A DNA stretch of 64,000 nt from Planococcus sp. MER TA 32b (GCA_023715185.1 JAMCAN010000003.1:310001-374000); one strand, 5' to 3'. Numbered from the stretch's first letter, positions 40,447-49,374 are shown. Translations and numbers: made by a program. Notes: generated by a model not told the origin, from the letters alone.

Positions 40447-41277
40447 TTAATTGATTTGTTCCTGTTCTTTCAATTGTTCCACGATGCCTTCCACTTCTGT
40501 CCGGCTCATTTTTTCTTTGCCGGATTTCAGTGCTTTTAATGTACTGTGTGCCAGGGCGAGCGGCACTTTACAGAACATCAGAATGCGCTTGTTGGAAATA
40601 GATTTCACATATAAATCGGCCTGTGCCAGATTTTCGTTCGCATAATTGAACATATCGTCGCGTGTCCAGCCTTCCGGTACAAAGCTGACACCGCGTTCCC
40701 GGTCTTCGTCCAAATTGCGCAGCATATTGACGGCTTGCAGGCCGCGGCCGAATCCGATAGCCAGCTGCGGATCAGTTTCCGTATTATCATGCCATTTCCA
40801 AAGATCGGACAGCATCGTTCCGACTAGCCCCGCGACGTAATACGTATATTCATCGAGATCTTCGCGGGTATGGATGACAAACTTCCGGTCCACCCATTTG
40901 GCCATTCCTTCCGCCATTTCAGCTGTCGACTCCAAAACTTTGGGTGTTATTTCAGGCGGGCAGACGCTGATCCAGTCCGCCAGCCGGAGGCTCACTTCCG
41001 GAAGCAGATGCGAATAAGGTTCAAGCAGCGCTTCATAAGCTTCCCGGTCGAACGGCATACGGAGCATCTTGCTGGTTTCCCTTAATAACCTGCTTTTAAC
41101 TTCATCATCCAGTTCCGGATGATCTTCGATTTCATCGATTGCGCGCATGCAAAGATAAGCTGAGCCCACAGTCTTTTTTAGGGTCGGTTCCAAAAAGCTG
41201 ATTGGAATAAAAAAGGTGCGGCTTGTTTCTTTCAGCATGACCATTGATTCTTTTTGCAGGTTCGCAACTTTACTCAT
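40447..41277 (-). CDS. Squalene/phytoene synthase family protein (YisP-like)
   Basis: A 276-residue trans-isoprenyl synthase fold. Both aspartate-rich regions are present: RAIDEIEDHPELD near residue 46 and NMLRNLDEDRERG near residue 190, with YVAGLVGTMLSDLW between them. Family members couple two prenyl diphosphates head to head (squalene, dehydrosqualene, phytoene) or, for Bacillus YisP, release farnesol. Which applies here is open; no desaturase or cyclase lies nearby. ATG at 41277 with GGAGGAA upstream. It has its own terminator and is separate from the sucrose-type genes upstream. Confidence 0.82.
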   Translation of the reverse strand: MSKVANLQKESMVMLKETSRTFFIPISFLEPTLKKTVGSAYLCMRAIDEIEDHPELDDEVKSRLLRETSKMLRMPFDREAYEALLEPYSHLLPEVSLRLADWISVCPPEITPKVLESTAEMAEGMAKWVDRKFVIHTREDLDEYTYYVAGLVGTMLSDLWKWHDNTETDPQLAIGFGRGLQAVNMLRNLDEDRERGVSFVPEGWTRDDMFNYANENLAQADLYVKSISNKRILMFCKVPLALAHSTLKALKSGKEKMSRTEVEGIVEQLKEQEQIN

Positions 41278-41440
41278 CTCAAATTCCTCCTTTTCCAGTG
41301 ATAGTCAAAATTGCATTTATGTATATATGTATATTCTCTTGGCATCAGCCATTCATCAGAATGAAATTGCCTTCCCCTTAAATATAAACCATCTGGCGGA
41401 AAAAACAAATGATAATGGGGAAAGGGCCTTTGACGTAAAG

Positions 41441-41477
41441 AAAAATCCCTTTCCAAAACAATGGTTTGGAAAGGGAC
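41441..41477 (-). terminator. Terminator of the sucrose-type synthase/phosphatase operon
   Basis: TCCCTTTCCAAA (41445-41456) pairs with TTTGGAAAGGGA (41464-41475); on the minus strand the stem is followed by TTTTT. It begins 3 bases after the phosphatase stop. Confidence 0.85.
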
Positions 41478-41479
41478 TG

Positions 41480-42199
41480 TTATTCCGGATGGAAATGGTT
41501 CCAGGCTTCTTGAATGCCTCCGGCACATACTTTTGATGCTCTGAAAATCATTGTGCTTTCCGGACAATCCAGCAATTCAGGCTGCGCATTGCCAACCATT
41601 ACCGATGGATGGCCCAAAGTCAGCATTTCCTTGTCATTGCCTGAATCACCAGCCACGAGTATTTTCGCTTCCCGCGCGCTGAATTTATCCAGGATGTATT
41701 CAAGGGCAGTTCCTTTTCCGCTGCCGGCCGGCAGGATATCAAGATCCCGTCCGCCGCTGTAGATCAGTTTATGTGGAATGCCTGCTTCCTTGAGACGTTC
41801 TTCAAAGGCTTTCACAATTCCGGCGTCTTCCGCGTAATAGGAGCAGCGGTTAACAACCGGCAGATCCTGTTTTCGCAAGCCTTCAAAAGAGGCGGCTAAC
41901 GCATCGATCGCTTCAGGCTGCCAGTGTTCGAGCATCATTTTTTCCCACTCATGGTCTTTTACAAGGGATGCTCCAATATGGATTTCTGTTCCGACGTCTG
42001 TGATCAGCACATCAGGAGCTGGTAAATTTTCTTCTTTTATCAACGACAACGCCGAATGGTAATGCCGTCCGGTAATATAGACAAGGGAAACTTCATATTT
42101 CCGGGTATTATAGAACCCAAGAAGTTCATCCAAGCCTTTTCGATCACCGACTAACGTTCCATCCAAATCGGTTGCCAATATATGTGTTGCTTCTTTCAC
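41480..42199 (-). CDS. Sucrose-phosphate phosphatase-like HAD hydrolase
   Basis: A 239-residue HAD IIB phosphatase of the sucrose-6F-phosphate phosphatase family. Motif I is ATDLDGTL (Asp11, Asp13); SGGRDLDILPAGSGKGTAL near residue 146 is the substrate-side motif of that family; motif IV is GDSGNDKEML. It would dephosphorylate sucrose-6-phosphate made by the adjacent glycosyltransferase. The GTG start at 42199 lies inside the upstream gene (56-base overlap), with GAGGTGG as ribosome site, so the two are coupled. Other sugar-phosphate targets are possible. Confidence 0.8.
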   Translation of the reverse strand: MKEATHILATDLDGTLVGDRKGLDELLGFYNTRKYEVSLVYITGRHYHSALSLIKEENLPAPDVLITDVGTEIHIGASLVKDHEWEKMMLEHWQPEAIDALAASFEGLRKQDLPVVNRCSYYAEDAGIVKAFEERLKEAGIPHKLIYSGGRDLDILPAGSGKGTALEYILDKFSAREAKILVAGDSGNDKEMLTLGHPSVMVGNAQPELLDCPESTMIFRASKVCAGGIQEAWNHFHPE

Positions 42200-43406
42200 T
42201 GCTTACCACCTCATACATTTTCAATACTCTTTCGGAAATCGATGGCCAATGGAAATCTTTTTTAGCCAATTCCACAGCTTGGCGGCTCAGTCGCTGGCCA
42301 AGGAGGGAGTTGATGGAGATGACCTCCATCGCTACAGCAAGGTCGACGGCATTCTTAGTCTCCACAAGAAGTCCGGTCACACCGTCCTGCACTACGTTTT
42401 TCAGTCCGCCTACATTTGAGGCGATGACCGGGCTTCCGCAGGCTTGGGCTTCTGCAGCCACCATGCCGAACGATTCATAGAAGCTGGGCACGATGGTCGC
42501 TGTTGCAGAGTTGAAAAGAAGTGCCAGTTCCTCCTGTGATTTAGGACCGACAAAGTCCACATGGTCTTCTATGCCGCGCAATGCTTTCCGGATCTTATGA
42601 TTTTTCGGCAATTTAGTCGCAGGATCAATCGCATCCGGTTCACCGCCGGCGAGCACAAGACGCGGGCGATAAGTATCTGTCGTTTTTTCAGCCAGCAATT
42701 TGAACGCGTTGAGCAGAGTAAAGATGCCTTTGGTTTCTTCCAATCTTCCGGCAAAAACGAAAAGGGGGCTTGAATAGCCAAGTTTTTTCCGGATATGTGT
42801 CCGGCTTCCGCGCACTTTAAACGCTTCGTCAACACCAATGGGGATTACGCTGATGGGAGAAGGAGAGTCGACATGCTTCTTGATCAATTGTTTTTCACTA
42901 TTTGTCGTAGCCAGCACCTTATCGGCTTTTTGCAGAATCGCTGTTTCAGCCTCGGTGCGTCTTTCATCTTCAATTCCGGTTGCCTCTTCTTTCGCCCAGC
43001 CTAGGGAATGGGAAGTGTGGATGAACGGCAGATTGAACTCATCCTTCAATCTGATTCCGATTAACCCTGACAGCCAGTAATGGGTATGGACAATATCATA
43101 AGTTTCAAGAGCAAGTGTTTCTTTCATTTCCTTATAAAATTCAGAGAGCATTGAATGCATCTCATTTTTTGATACAAATCCTTTGTAACCGGCTTCGATG
43201 CGGATTACACGGCACGCTTTGCCGAATTCTTCGATACGAGGCGCCGAATCTTCACACCAATGAGTGATGACATCCACCTGTAAACCTTTATCCTCCAGTG
43301 CAAGTGCCAATTGTTTTACGTAATTATTCTGGCCTCCGGCTTGCTTACCGCCCAACTTTGCCAATGGATCTCCATGATCCGAAACAAACAGCACTTTCTT
43401 AATCAT
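42144..43406 (-). CDS. GT4 glycosyltransferase, predicted sucrose-phosphate synthase
   Basis: A 420-residue GT-B enzyme of family GT4. The start MIKKVLFVSDHGDPLAKLGG followed by KQAGGQNNYVKQLALAL (GGQN at 24-27) is close to bacterial sucrose-phosphate synthases and related HGDP-type GT4 enzymes; the nucleotide-sugar motif ESFGMVAAEAQACG and SVIPIGVD are in place. It would transfer glucose from UDP-glucose to fructose-6-phosphate. The paired phosphatase supports this over mannosyl or glucosylglycerate chemistry. ATG at 43406 has GGAG 9 bases upstream; the ATG at 43415 is too close. Confidence 0.75.
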   Translation of the reverse strand: MIKKVLFVSDHGDPLAKLGGKQAGGQNNYVKQLALALEDKGLQVDVITHWCEDSAPRIEEFGKACRVIRIEAGYKGFVSKNEMHSMLSEFYKEMKETLALETYDIVHTHYWLSGLIGIRLKDEFNLPFIHTSHSLGWAKEEATGIEDERRTEAETAILQKADKVLATTNSEKQLIKKHVDSPSPISVIPIGVDEAFKVRGSRTHIRKKLGYSSPLFVFAGRLEETKGIFTLLNAFKLLAEKTTDTYRPRLVLAGGEPDAIDPATKLPKNHKIRKALRGIEDHVDFVGPKSQEELALLFNSATATIVPSFYESFGMVAAEAQACGSPVIASNVGGLKNVVQDGVTGLLVETKNAVDLAVAMEVISINSLLGQRLSRQAVELAKKDFHWPSISERVLKMYEVVSSERSNTYIGNRFGWNVSR

Positions 43407-43544
43407 CGAGTTCATCTCCGTTTCTATATGACTGTCTTCATTATTAAAAAAATGGGGACTACGTAAATTGTATACCCCAAGATTTGGGACTTTAAACGTT
43501 AAAACTGAAAATTAATATATTTGTAAAAAATTAGGGAGCAGCAC

Positions 43545-43572
43545 AAAAAACGCCAGTATCTGCTGGCGTTTA
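43545..43572 (-). terminator. Terminator of the MBL hydrolase gene
   Basis: AACGCCAG (43549-43556) pairs with CTGGCGTT (43563-43570); on the minus strand the stem is followed by TTTTTT. Confidence 0.8.
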
Positions 43573-43627
43573 AAATTTCTTTCAAAAACATCAGTGAAAT
43601 TTTCATGCAGCCGGATCAGTTGGAGAA

Positions 43628-44470
43628 TTAATTGTCGACAAACTTGCCGTGGGAAGGCACTGCTTTCTCCTGGAAATTTTTCGCGAGGTCGACAAGCCCT
43701 TCCGCCAGCGCGGAACCATGGATCGGTTTGCCGTGGCCGGTTACAGCGATTGACGGCTGCAGATCGGTCAGCTTCACGACAGATTCCCAGGCTGCACGCC
43801 AGTCCGTGGTCAAGTAAACCGGAGGGCCGCAGACTTCTTTTTTCTGTGTCAGCACTTTATAGAAGGAATCCTGTTTGACGGTTACAAAGGCATCGCCTGC
43901 AATCAGCAGTTTGCCTGCTTTTCGGAACAATGAAACATGTCCCTCTGAATGGCCGGGTGTATGAATCCATTGCCAGCCGGGCATGCCAGGAACTGAACCA
44001 TCTGCTGGAAGTTCCTTAAGATGAGCAGAAATATCAATTGCTTCTGCAGGGAATACTTTTGAAATTTTCGCGACCATTCCGCCTTCGACTGAGGAATCGG
44101 GTTGCGGATAATCAGTGATGCCTTTTAAATAACTGAATTCCAGTGGGTGCGCGTAAACGGGCACTGGATATTTTTCAAGGATATCGACAATGCTCCCGAC
44201 ATGGTCGAAGTGGCCATGCGTTAAAATGATGGCTTTCAGATTATGATCCGGGCCAAAACGGTTTTCGGCTTCCTGAAGAATTTTATTGGCCGAGCGCGGC
44301 ATCCCGGCATCCACCAGAATATAATCATTGCTTACATTAGGGTCACCGATAAAGAAGAGATTGACGATCTGGTTGGTGTAACAGTAAACATCCGGGGCAA
44401 CTTCCACTCCGGAGCCACTTTTAACGGAAGTCATCGGCAGGATGGCTTCAGTGCTTTTGCTTTTTTCCAT
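43628..44470 (-). CDS. MBL-fold metallo-hydrolase
   Basis: A 280-residue metallo-beta-lactamase superfamily protein with the zinc motif THGHFDH (84-90), the third histidine in HTPGHSEGHVSL, the bridging aspartate in IAGDAF and the last histidine in TGHGKPIHG. This layout resembles glyoxalase II and YflN-type hydrolases. The natural thioester or lactone substrate is unknown. ATG at 44470 has AGGAGG upstream; the longer frame from 44521 does not. It is a single gene. Confidence 0.85.
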   Translation of the reverse strand: MEKSKSTEAILPMTSVKSGSGVEVAPDVYCYTNQIVNLFFIGDPNVSNDYILVDAGMPRSANKILQEAENRFGPDHNLKAIILTHGHFDHVGSIVDILEKYPVPVYAHPLEFSYLKGITDYPQPDSSVEGGMVAKISKVFPAEAIDISAHLKELPADGSVPGMPGWQWIHTPGHSEGHVSLFRKAGKLLIAGDAFVTVKQDSFYKVLTQKKEVCGPPVYLTTDWRAAWESVVKLTDLQPSIAVTGHGKPIHGSALAEGLVDLAKNFQEKAVPSHGKFVDN

Positions 44471-44623
44471 TGTTAGTTCCTCCTGTTCTCGTATCGTTTC
44501 TATTTCTTGCTTTACCCCCAAATGCAGAAGTTGAATCAGGCGGGAACAGTTTCTGGTGAAGTTGAGTCTCTTGCAGTTGTGCTTTAGAATGAAATGCAGA
44601 TGAAGCAGAAAAAAGGTGAAATT

Positions 44624-45742
44624 ATGAAGTCATTGATTATTATCGGTGGAGGGATTCTGGGCGCATCGACCGCATACGAAGCGGCCAAGACAGGGGCGGA
44701 AGTGATTTTGATCGACCGCAGAGATACAGGGCAGGCCACGGGAGCAGCCGCAGGAATCGTTTGTCCATGGATTTCCCAGCGCCGCAATAAAGCCTGGTAT
44801 CATCTTGCGAAAAGCGGCGCGAAATATTATCCGGCGCTGATAAAGGAATTGGAAGAACTCGGTGAAGCGGATACGGGTTATAAGCAAGTGGGCATCGTCA
44901 GCATCCACGAAGACACCAAATTGGATAAGATGGAAGCTAAAGCCCGCGAGCGAAAAGAGGATGCGCCTGAAATGGGCGTCATCGAAAGGCTGGATGCCGA
45001 GCAGACCCAGGCTTTATTCCCCCATGCAGGCAGTGAATACGGCTCTCTTTATGTCAGCGGAGCGGCCAGGGTCGACGGCCGAGCTGTTCGGGATGCGCTC
45101 GTCAGCGCCGCCCGAAAACTTGGCGCTGAAATTATTGCAGGCGATGCTGAGCTGATTGTTGAAAACGAAAAAGTGGCCGGCGTAAGAACGGGGCAGCGGG
45201 AAATATACGCTGACAGCATCGTATCGGCTGGAGGCGCCTGGGCGCCTGAATTATTCGGAACCCTTGGGCTGAAAATGGATGTGGTGCCCCAGAAAGCGCA
45301 GATTCTTCAATTACAGCTTGAAGAAACTGCGACTGGCGATTGGCCGGTGGCGATGGTGCCGTTCGGGCAATATATCGTCCCGTTCGGGGATGGGCGCATC
45401 ATTGCCGGAGCGACGCATGAAAACAATGCGGGGTTTGACACCAAGTTGACGGCAGGGGGCATCCATCACGTTCTTGATAAGGTGCTGGATGTGGTTCCTG
45501 GACTGGCTGCCGCGGAATTGACAGGTGCCAGCACGGGTTTCCGGCCATCTGCTTTAAGCGCCTTGCCGTTTATCGGCCAGGTGCCGGGACATGAAAATCT
45601 TTTCGCCGCCAATGCTTTGGGCTCATCGGGATTGACGGCGGGACCGTTTCTGGGTTCGCAGCTGGCTAAGTTGGCGATGGGAATTTCGCCGGATATCGAA
45701 TTGGGGGATTACTCAATAGAAGATGCTTTCCAGGAAGTTTAA
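44624..45742 (+). CDS. FAD-dependent D-amino-acid-type oxidase (DadA/DAO family)
   Basis: A 372-residue DAO-superfamily flavoprotein. The FAD motif is IIGGGILGASTAYEAAKTG at the N-terminus, AAGIVCPW follows, and the C-terminal FAD segment is FRPSALSALPFIGQVPGHENL. It oxidises an amine substrate such as a D-amino acid, sarcosine or glycine; the specificity cannot be read. ATG at 44624 follows AAAAGGTGA; the frame from 44594 starts before that site. It ends at a perfect terminator shared with the convergent regulator gene. Confidence 0.87.
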   Translation: MKSLIIIGGGILGASTAYEAAKTGAEVILIDRRDTGQATGAAAGIVCPWISQRRNKAWYHLAKSGAKYYPALIKELEELGEADTGYKQVGIVSIHEDTKLDKMEAKARERKEDAPEMGVIERLDAEQTQALFPHAGSEYGSLYVSGAARVDGRAVRDALVSAARKLGAEIIAGDAELIVENEKVAGVRTGQREIYADSIVSAGGAWAPELFGTLGLKMDVVPQKAQILQLQLEETATGDWPVAMVPFGQYIVPFGDGRIIAGATHENNAGFDTKLTAGGIHHVLDKVLDVVPGLAAAELTGASTGFRPSALSALPFIGQVPGHENLFAANALGSSGLTAGPFLGSQLAKLAMGISPDIELGDYSIEDAFQEV

Positions 45743-45750
45743 TACTCAAT

Positions 45751-45780
45751 AATAAAACCCGCCAGGTGGCGGGTTTTATT
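45751..45780. terminator. Bidirectional terminator between oxidase and regulator
   Basis: A perfect 30-base palindrome, AATAAAACCCGCCA facing TGGCGGGTTTTATT, between convergent genes. Confidence 0.9.
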
Positions 45781-46996
45781 ATTGAGTGATTTGATTGTAT
45801 ACATCCATAATGAACTTTTTATAGGAGAGGTCGGGCATTGGATCAGCATTGTTCTTTGCTGTTTCTGCGTGTTTCATGGCTAAATCATGTCTGCCCTGCT
45901 CTTCATAGATTAATGCAAGATATGCATCTTTTTCATAATTCATCAACAAGTCGTAGGGGTGATGCATAAACTCCCAAAGGCGGTGTTTCTCAAGCCATGG
46001 CAATGCTTCATCAAGTTTTCCCAGACCGTATAATGCCTTCCCTTTTTCGATATAGAATTGAGACGTTTCTTCATCATTATATTTTTCCATGTTCTTATCT
46101 ATTAACTTCAAGGCCCCTTCAAAGTCATGCTTGAAGCTATTGAGGTAATGGGCTTCCAGGAGATCCAGAAGAATATCGATTTTGGGATCTTCTGTAAAGT
46201 CGGCAAACACTCTTAGTTTATCGATGTAATAATTCTTTCTTTCTTCATCATTATTTAAGATGGAGTGGAAAGCTGTAACTCTGTATAGAGCATCGATCTT
46301 ATAAAAAATCTGGTGTTCTTTCGAATAATTGATTGCGTCTTCAATAATATTCAGAGCATCTTCATCTTCAGCAATCGCCATGTGAAGAATCGCTTCCGAA
46401 AAATCGAAATCCAATTTTTTTAATGAGTCTAGAATGATTCCCCGTTCATCAAAAACTTTCCGTGAATGCTTGAGCATTTTTAAGGACTCTTCGTACTGAT
46501 GCTCGTTAAATTTAAGCATAGCCCGGAATAATTGGATATCTGCACTATTGTTCATAAGGTGGAGTCCTTCGTACATTTCTTCTGCCTGTTCAAGATATTT
46601 CTGCCAGCCGTCTTCTTTCATATAGTAAAGGGAGCGGCTGTAGAGTTCGAGAAGACGGGCAGATTCATAACGGTAAGGCAATTGATCGATAAATGGAGTG
46701 ACCAGTTCAACGATTTTCTTAAAGCCACTTGTCATATCGTCCATTATTTTTAGATAGGTATTTTCAACTTCCTGTAAAACCTCCCGTAGCTCTGAAGGTG
46801 ACACTTCTTCGAGAAGTTCGTTTATATGAATATTTAATTGTTTAGCGATATAAGCCAAACTTTCCATGGAAGGATTGGCTTTATTATTCTCTATCAGGCT
46901 GAGCATGCCTTTGGTCAGTTCTTCGCCAGCCAAAGCCTGCAGTGTCAAGCCTTTTTCTTTGCGTAATTTCCTTATGCGCTCACCTAATGAAGCCAT
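45779..46996 (-). CDS. XRE-family regulator with TPR-like C-terminal domain
   Basis: A 405-residue regulator. Residues 1-65 are an XRE helix-turn-helix (MASLGERIRKLRKEKGLTLQ, then GMLSLIENNKANPSMESLAYI cited by position 30-50). The remaining 340 residues are all-helical tetratricopeptide-like repeats, as in RRNPP/Rgg-type sensors that may bind a peptide. No signalling peptide gene is visible next to it. It is divergently placed against an MFS exporter across two palindromic operators, so it probably controls that gene and itself. ATG at 46996 with AGGTGATG upstream. Confidence 0.85.
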   Translation of the reverse strand: MASLGERIRKLRKEKGLTLQALAGEELTKGMLSLIENNKANPSMESLAYIAKQLNIHINELLEEVSPSELREVLQEVENTYLKIMDDMTSGFKKIVELVTPFIDQLPYRYESARLLELYSRSLYYMKEDGWQKYLEQAEEMYEGLHLMNNSADIQLFRAMLKFNEHQYEESLKMLKHSRKVFDERGIILDSLKKLDFDFSEAILHMAIAEDEDALNIIEDAINYSKEHQIFYKIDALYRVTAFHSILNNDEERKNYYIDKLRVFADFTEDPKIDILLDLLEAHYLNSFKHDFEGALKLIDKNMEKYNDEETSQFYIEKGKALYGLGKLDEALPWLEKHRLWEFMHHPYDLLMNYEKDAYLALIYEEQGRHDLAMKHAETAKNNADPMPDLSYKKFIMDVYNQITQ

Positions 46997-47019
46997 TTCA
47001 TCACCTGCTTTTCAGTATA

Positions 47020-47090
47020 GTTTAATTATATTAAACTTTTGCTTGCATTGCCAGAAAAAGCGTGATATATTTTGTTTAATTAAATTAAAC
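47020..47090. promoter_or_regulatory. Divergent promoters with two 17-base palindromic operators
   Basis: GTTTAATTATATTAAAC (47020-47036) and GTTTAATTAAATTAAAC (47074-47090) differ by one central base and are 54 bases apart. Plus-strand promoter: TTGCAT (47043-47048), 17 bases, TATATT (47066-47071), with the second palindrome at its start point. Minus-strand promoter: TGGCAA (47048-47053), 17 bases, TATAAT (47025-47030), lying inside the first palindrome. The symmetry indicates one repressor acting on both genes. Confidence 0.75.
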
Positions 47091-47113
47091 TTTTAGAGTG
47101 GAGAGTGAAAGAA

Positions 47114-48412
47114 ATGAGTGAAGCAGCAAAGATCAGCAAGGCTACTTATCATTTGTACACGTTTACCATCAGCAAGCTTATCTCGACGTTCGGCAGTTCC
47201 GTTTACGCGTTTGGCATCAGTTTATATGTACTTGCGCTCACCGGCTCAGCCGCCAATTTCGCGCTCAATTTGATCTGCAGCATCTTGCCGAGAACGCTGC
47301 TTGCGCCATTTGCCGGATATCTCGCCGATAATTATCCGAAGAAAACGATTGTCATTTTAGCCCAGCTGGCAAGCGCTTTGGCAGTCGGCGGCTTATTGGT
47401 CTACAGCATCTACGCGGGATTATCACTGCCGGCCATCTACACGGCCACTGCGCTGATTTCCGTCAGTTCCATGTTCGCCAGTGTGACATTTTCTTCTTCA
47501 ATCGCGAACCTGATCGACGCAGACCGTATACAAAAAGCGATGGGCTTTAATCAGTCTGCCATCGCGATCGCCACTATCGGCGGACCGGTTGTCGGCGGGA
47601 TCCTATTCGGTTTCGTTTCCATGAATGTATTTCTGACTATCCAGGTTGCCGCTTATTTATTGGCCGTGGCGCTTGAATCGACGATGGACTTCAAATTGTT
47701 CACGACCCGGATCACTGAAACGGTTGAAGGTGCAAAAAAATCGATGGCCGCAGGAATGAAAGAAGGATTTGTCTATTTAAGGTCGAACCGCGTGGTGATG
47801 GTGATTGTGACTGTCGCTGTCGGTGTCAATTTCTTCTTTTCCGCTTTGATGATCGGACTGCCGTTTATCGCTGTGCAGGAATTGGGAATCGAAGCGACCC
47901 ATTTCGGCTTTATCGAAGCGATGATTGCCGCGGGGATGCTGCTGGCCTCCATTTACTTCTCAGTAGGAAAAGAAGTGAAATTTCCGCTGCGATTTTCAAA
48001 AAGGGGAATTTTGGTCATGTCGGTTTTATTGGCGGGTCTTGGGTTACCGCTGATAATCGAATTATCTTATACAGGAACAGTTGTATACTTCCTTTTGCTG
48101 ATGCTGGTTTTCGGGGTCACGAATGTATTCGTCAACACACCGATCGGCGTCATGATGCAAAAGGACGTCGAAGAAGAATACCGTGGACGCGTTTTCGGGA
48201 TCCTGGAGTCCATGGCGATGGCGATGATGCCGCTTGGCTACCTGATATTCGGCTTGTTGTATGATGCCCTACCGGCCGAGTACGTCGTTATCGGCAGCAG
48301 CCTTTGCCTGATCGTATTGACGAGCTTCCTGATGCGCCCAGCCATTTTAAAACAGGCCCATCCGGAGCTTGATCGAAATTTCATTCCCGTAAATCCGGAG
48401 CTGCAGAAATGA
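47114..48412 (+). CDS. MFS transporter (multidrug exporter type)
   Basis: A 432-residue 12-helix transporter of the MFS branch that includes enterobactin-exporter-like and macrolide-efflux-like proteins. Visible marks are SKLISTFGSSVYAFGISLYV in helix 1, APFAGYLADNYPKKT between helices 2 and 3 and a long central loop near residue 195. The cargo is unknown. ATG at 47114 with GGAG 10 bases upstream. Control by the divergent TPR regulator is inferred from the operators. Confidence 0.82.
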   Translation: MSEAAKISKATYHLYTFTISKLISTFGSSVYAFGISLYVLALTGSAANFALNLICSILPRTLLAPFAGYLADNYPKKTIVILAQLASALAVGGLLVYSIYAGLSLPAIYTATALISVSSMFASVTFSSSIANLIDADRIQKAMGFNQSAIAIATIGGPVVGGILFGFVSMNVFLTIQVAAYLLAVALESTMDFKLFTTRITETVEGAKKSMAAGMKEGFVYLRSNRVVMVIVTVAVGVNFFFSALMIGLPFIAVQELGIEATHFGFIEAMIAAGMLLASIYFSVGKEVKFPLRFSKRGILVMSVLLAGLGLPLIIELSYTGTVVYFLLLMLVFGVTNVFVNTPIGVMMQKDVEEEYRGRVFGILESMAMAMMPLGYLIFGLLYDALPAEYVVIGSSLCLIVLTSFLMRPAILKQAHPELDRNFIPVNPELQK

Positions 48413-48445
48413 AAATCCGGTTGCTCCGTTAAAGTCGAGCGCCAT

Positions 48446-48469
48446 GTTTATGATTATCCAAAAGGGGAA
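48446..48469 (+). promoter_or_regulatory. Sigma-B-like promoter of the SDR gene
   Basis: GTTTAT (48446-48451), 12 bases, GGGGAA (48464-48469); related SDR stress proteins of Bacillus (YdaD, YhdF type) belong to the sigma-B regulon. Confidence 0.5.
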
Positions 48470-48509
48470 AATCCACAGAGACATAAAAATCTGGAAAGGA
48501 TGATTCTGA

Positions 48510-49367
48510 ATGGATAAAGATAAACCGGAAAAAGTACCGGGCCAGGAGCAGGAACGCCAGCCGGGATTTGAAAACGAAATGGAGCCGGCGCCTGATTTCG
48601 CCAAAAACTTGGCAGGGCAGGCACAGCGTCTGCCCGGTAAAAAAGCGATGATTACAGGAGGCGACAGCGGCATCGGCCGTGCAGTGGCTGTAGCATATGC
48701 CAAAGAAGGGGCGGACGTTGCTGTCTTATACCTCGATGAACATGAGGACGCTGAAGAAACGAAACGGCTGGTAGAGCAGGAAGGCCGGAAATGTCTGCTG
48801 ATTGCAGGCGATATCGGAGATGAATCATTCTGTAAGGAAAGCGTGCAAAAAGTGGTTGATGAATTCGGCGGTTTGGATATCCTCGTCAATAACGCAGGAG
48901 AGCAGCACATGCAAACTTCGCTGAAAGATATTACAGCTGAACAAATGGAGCGCACTTTCCGCACCAACGTTTTCAGCATGTTCCATTTGACGAAGGCGGC
49001 ACTTGAACATATGAAGCGCGGTGCTTCCATCATTAATACTACGTCCATTACTGCATTCCAGGGCGAGCCGACTTTGATCGATTACTCATCGACAAAAGGG
49101 GCGATCCTGTCATTCACCCGGGCGCTGTCAGGTTCGCTGGCGGAAGAAGGAATCCGCGTAAACGGCGTGGCGCCAGGACCAATTTGGACACCGCTCATTC
49201 CTGCATCTTTCCCGGCGGATAAAGTCGAAGGGTTCGGGACGCAGACTCCGCTGGGGCGTCCGGGCCAACCGGATGAACTCGCACCGGGCTATGTCTATCT
49301 GGCTTCTGATGATTCTTCTTATGTAACAGGCCAGGTTCTGCACATCAATGGCGGCACCCCTTTATAA
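48510..49367 (+). CDS. Short-chain dehydrogenase/reductase, general stress type (YdaD/YhdF-like)
   Basis: A 285-residue extended-N-terminus SDR. The NAD(P) motif is TGGDSGIG (49-56), NNAGEQHM follows near residue 129, and the catalytic set is Ser near 174 with YSSTK near residue 193. The proline-rich first 40 residues are typical of the YdaD/YhdF/YghA stress group. The substrate is unknown (aldehydes proposed for relatives). GGAAAGG lies upstream. It is a single gene with a bidirectional terminator. Confidence 0.87.
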   Translation: MDKDKPEKVPGQEQERQPGFENEMEPAPDFAKNLAGQAQRLPGKKAMITGGDSGIGRAVAVAYAKEGADVAVLYLDEHEDAEETKRLVEQEGRKCLLIAGDIGDESFCKESVQKVVDEFGGLDILVNNAGEQHMQTSLKDITAEQMERTFRTNVFSMFHLTKAALEHMKRGASIINTTSITAFQGEPTLIDYSSTKGAILSFTRALSGSLAEEGIRVNGVAPGPIWTPLIPASFPADKVEGFGTQTPLGRPGQPDELAPGYVYLASDDSSYVTGQVLHINGGTPL

Positions 49368-49374
49368 GAATATG

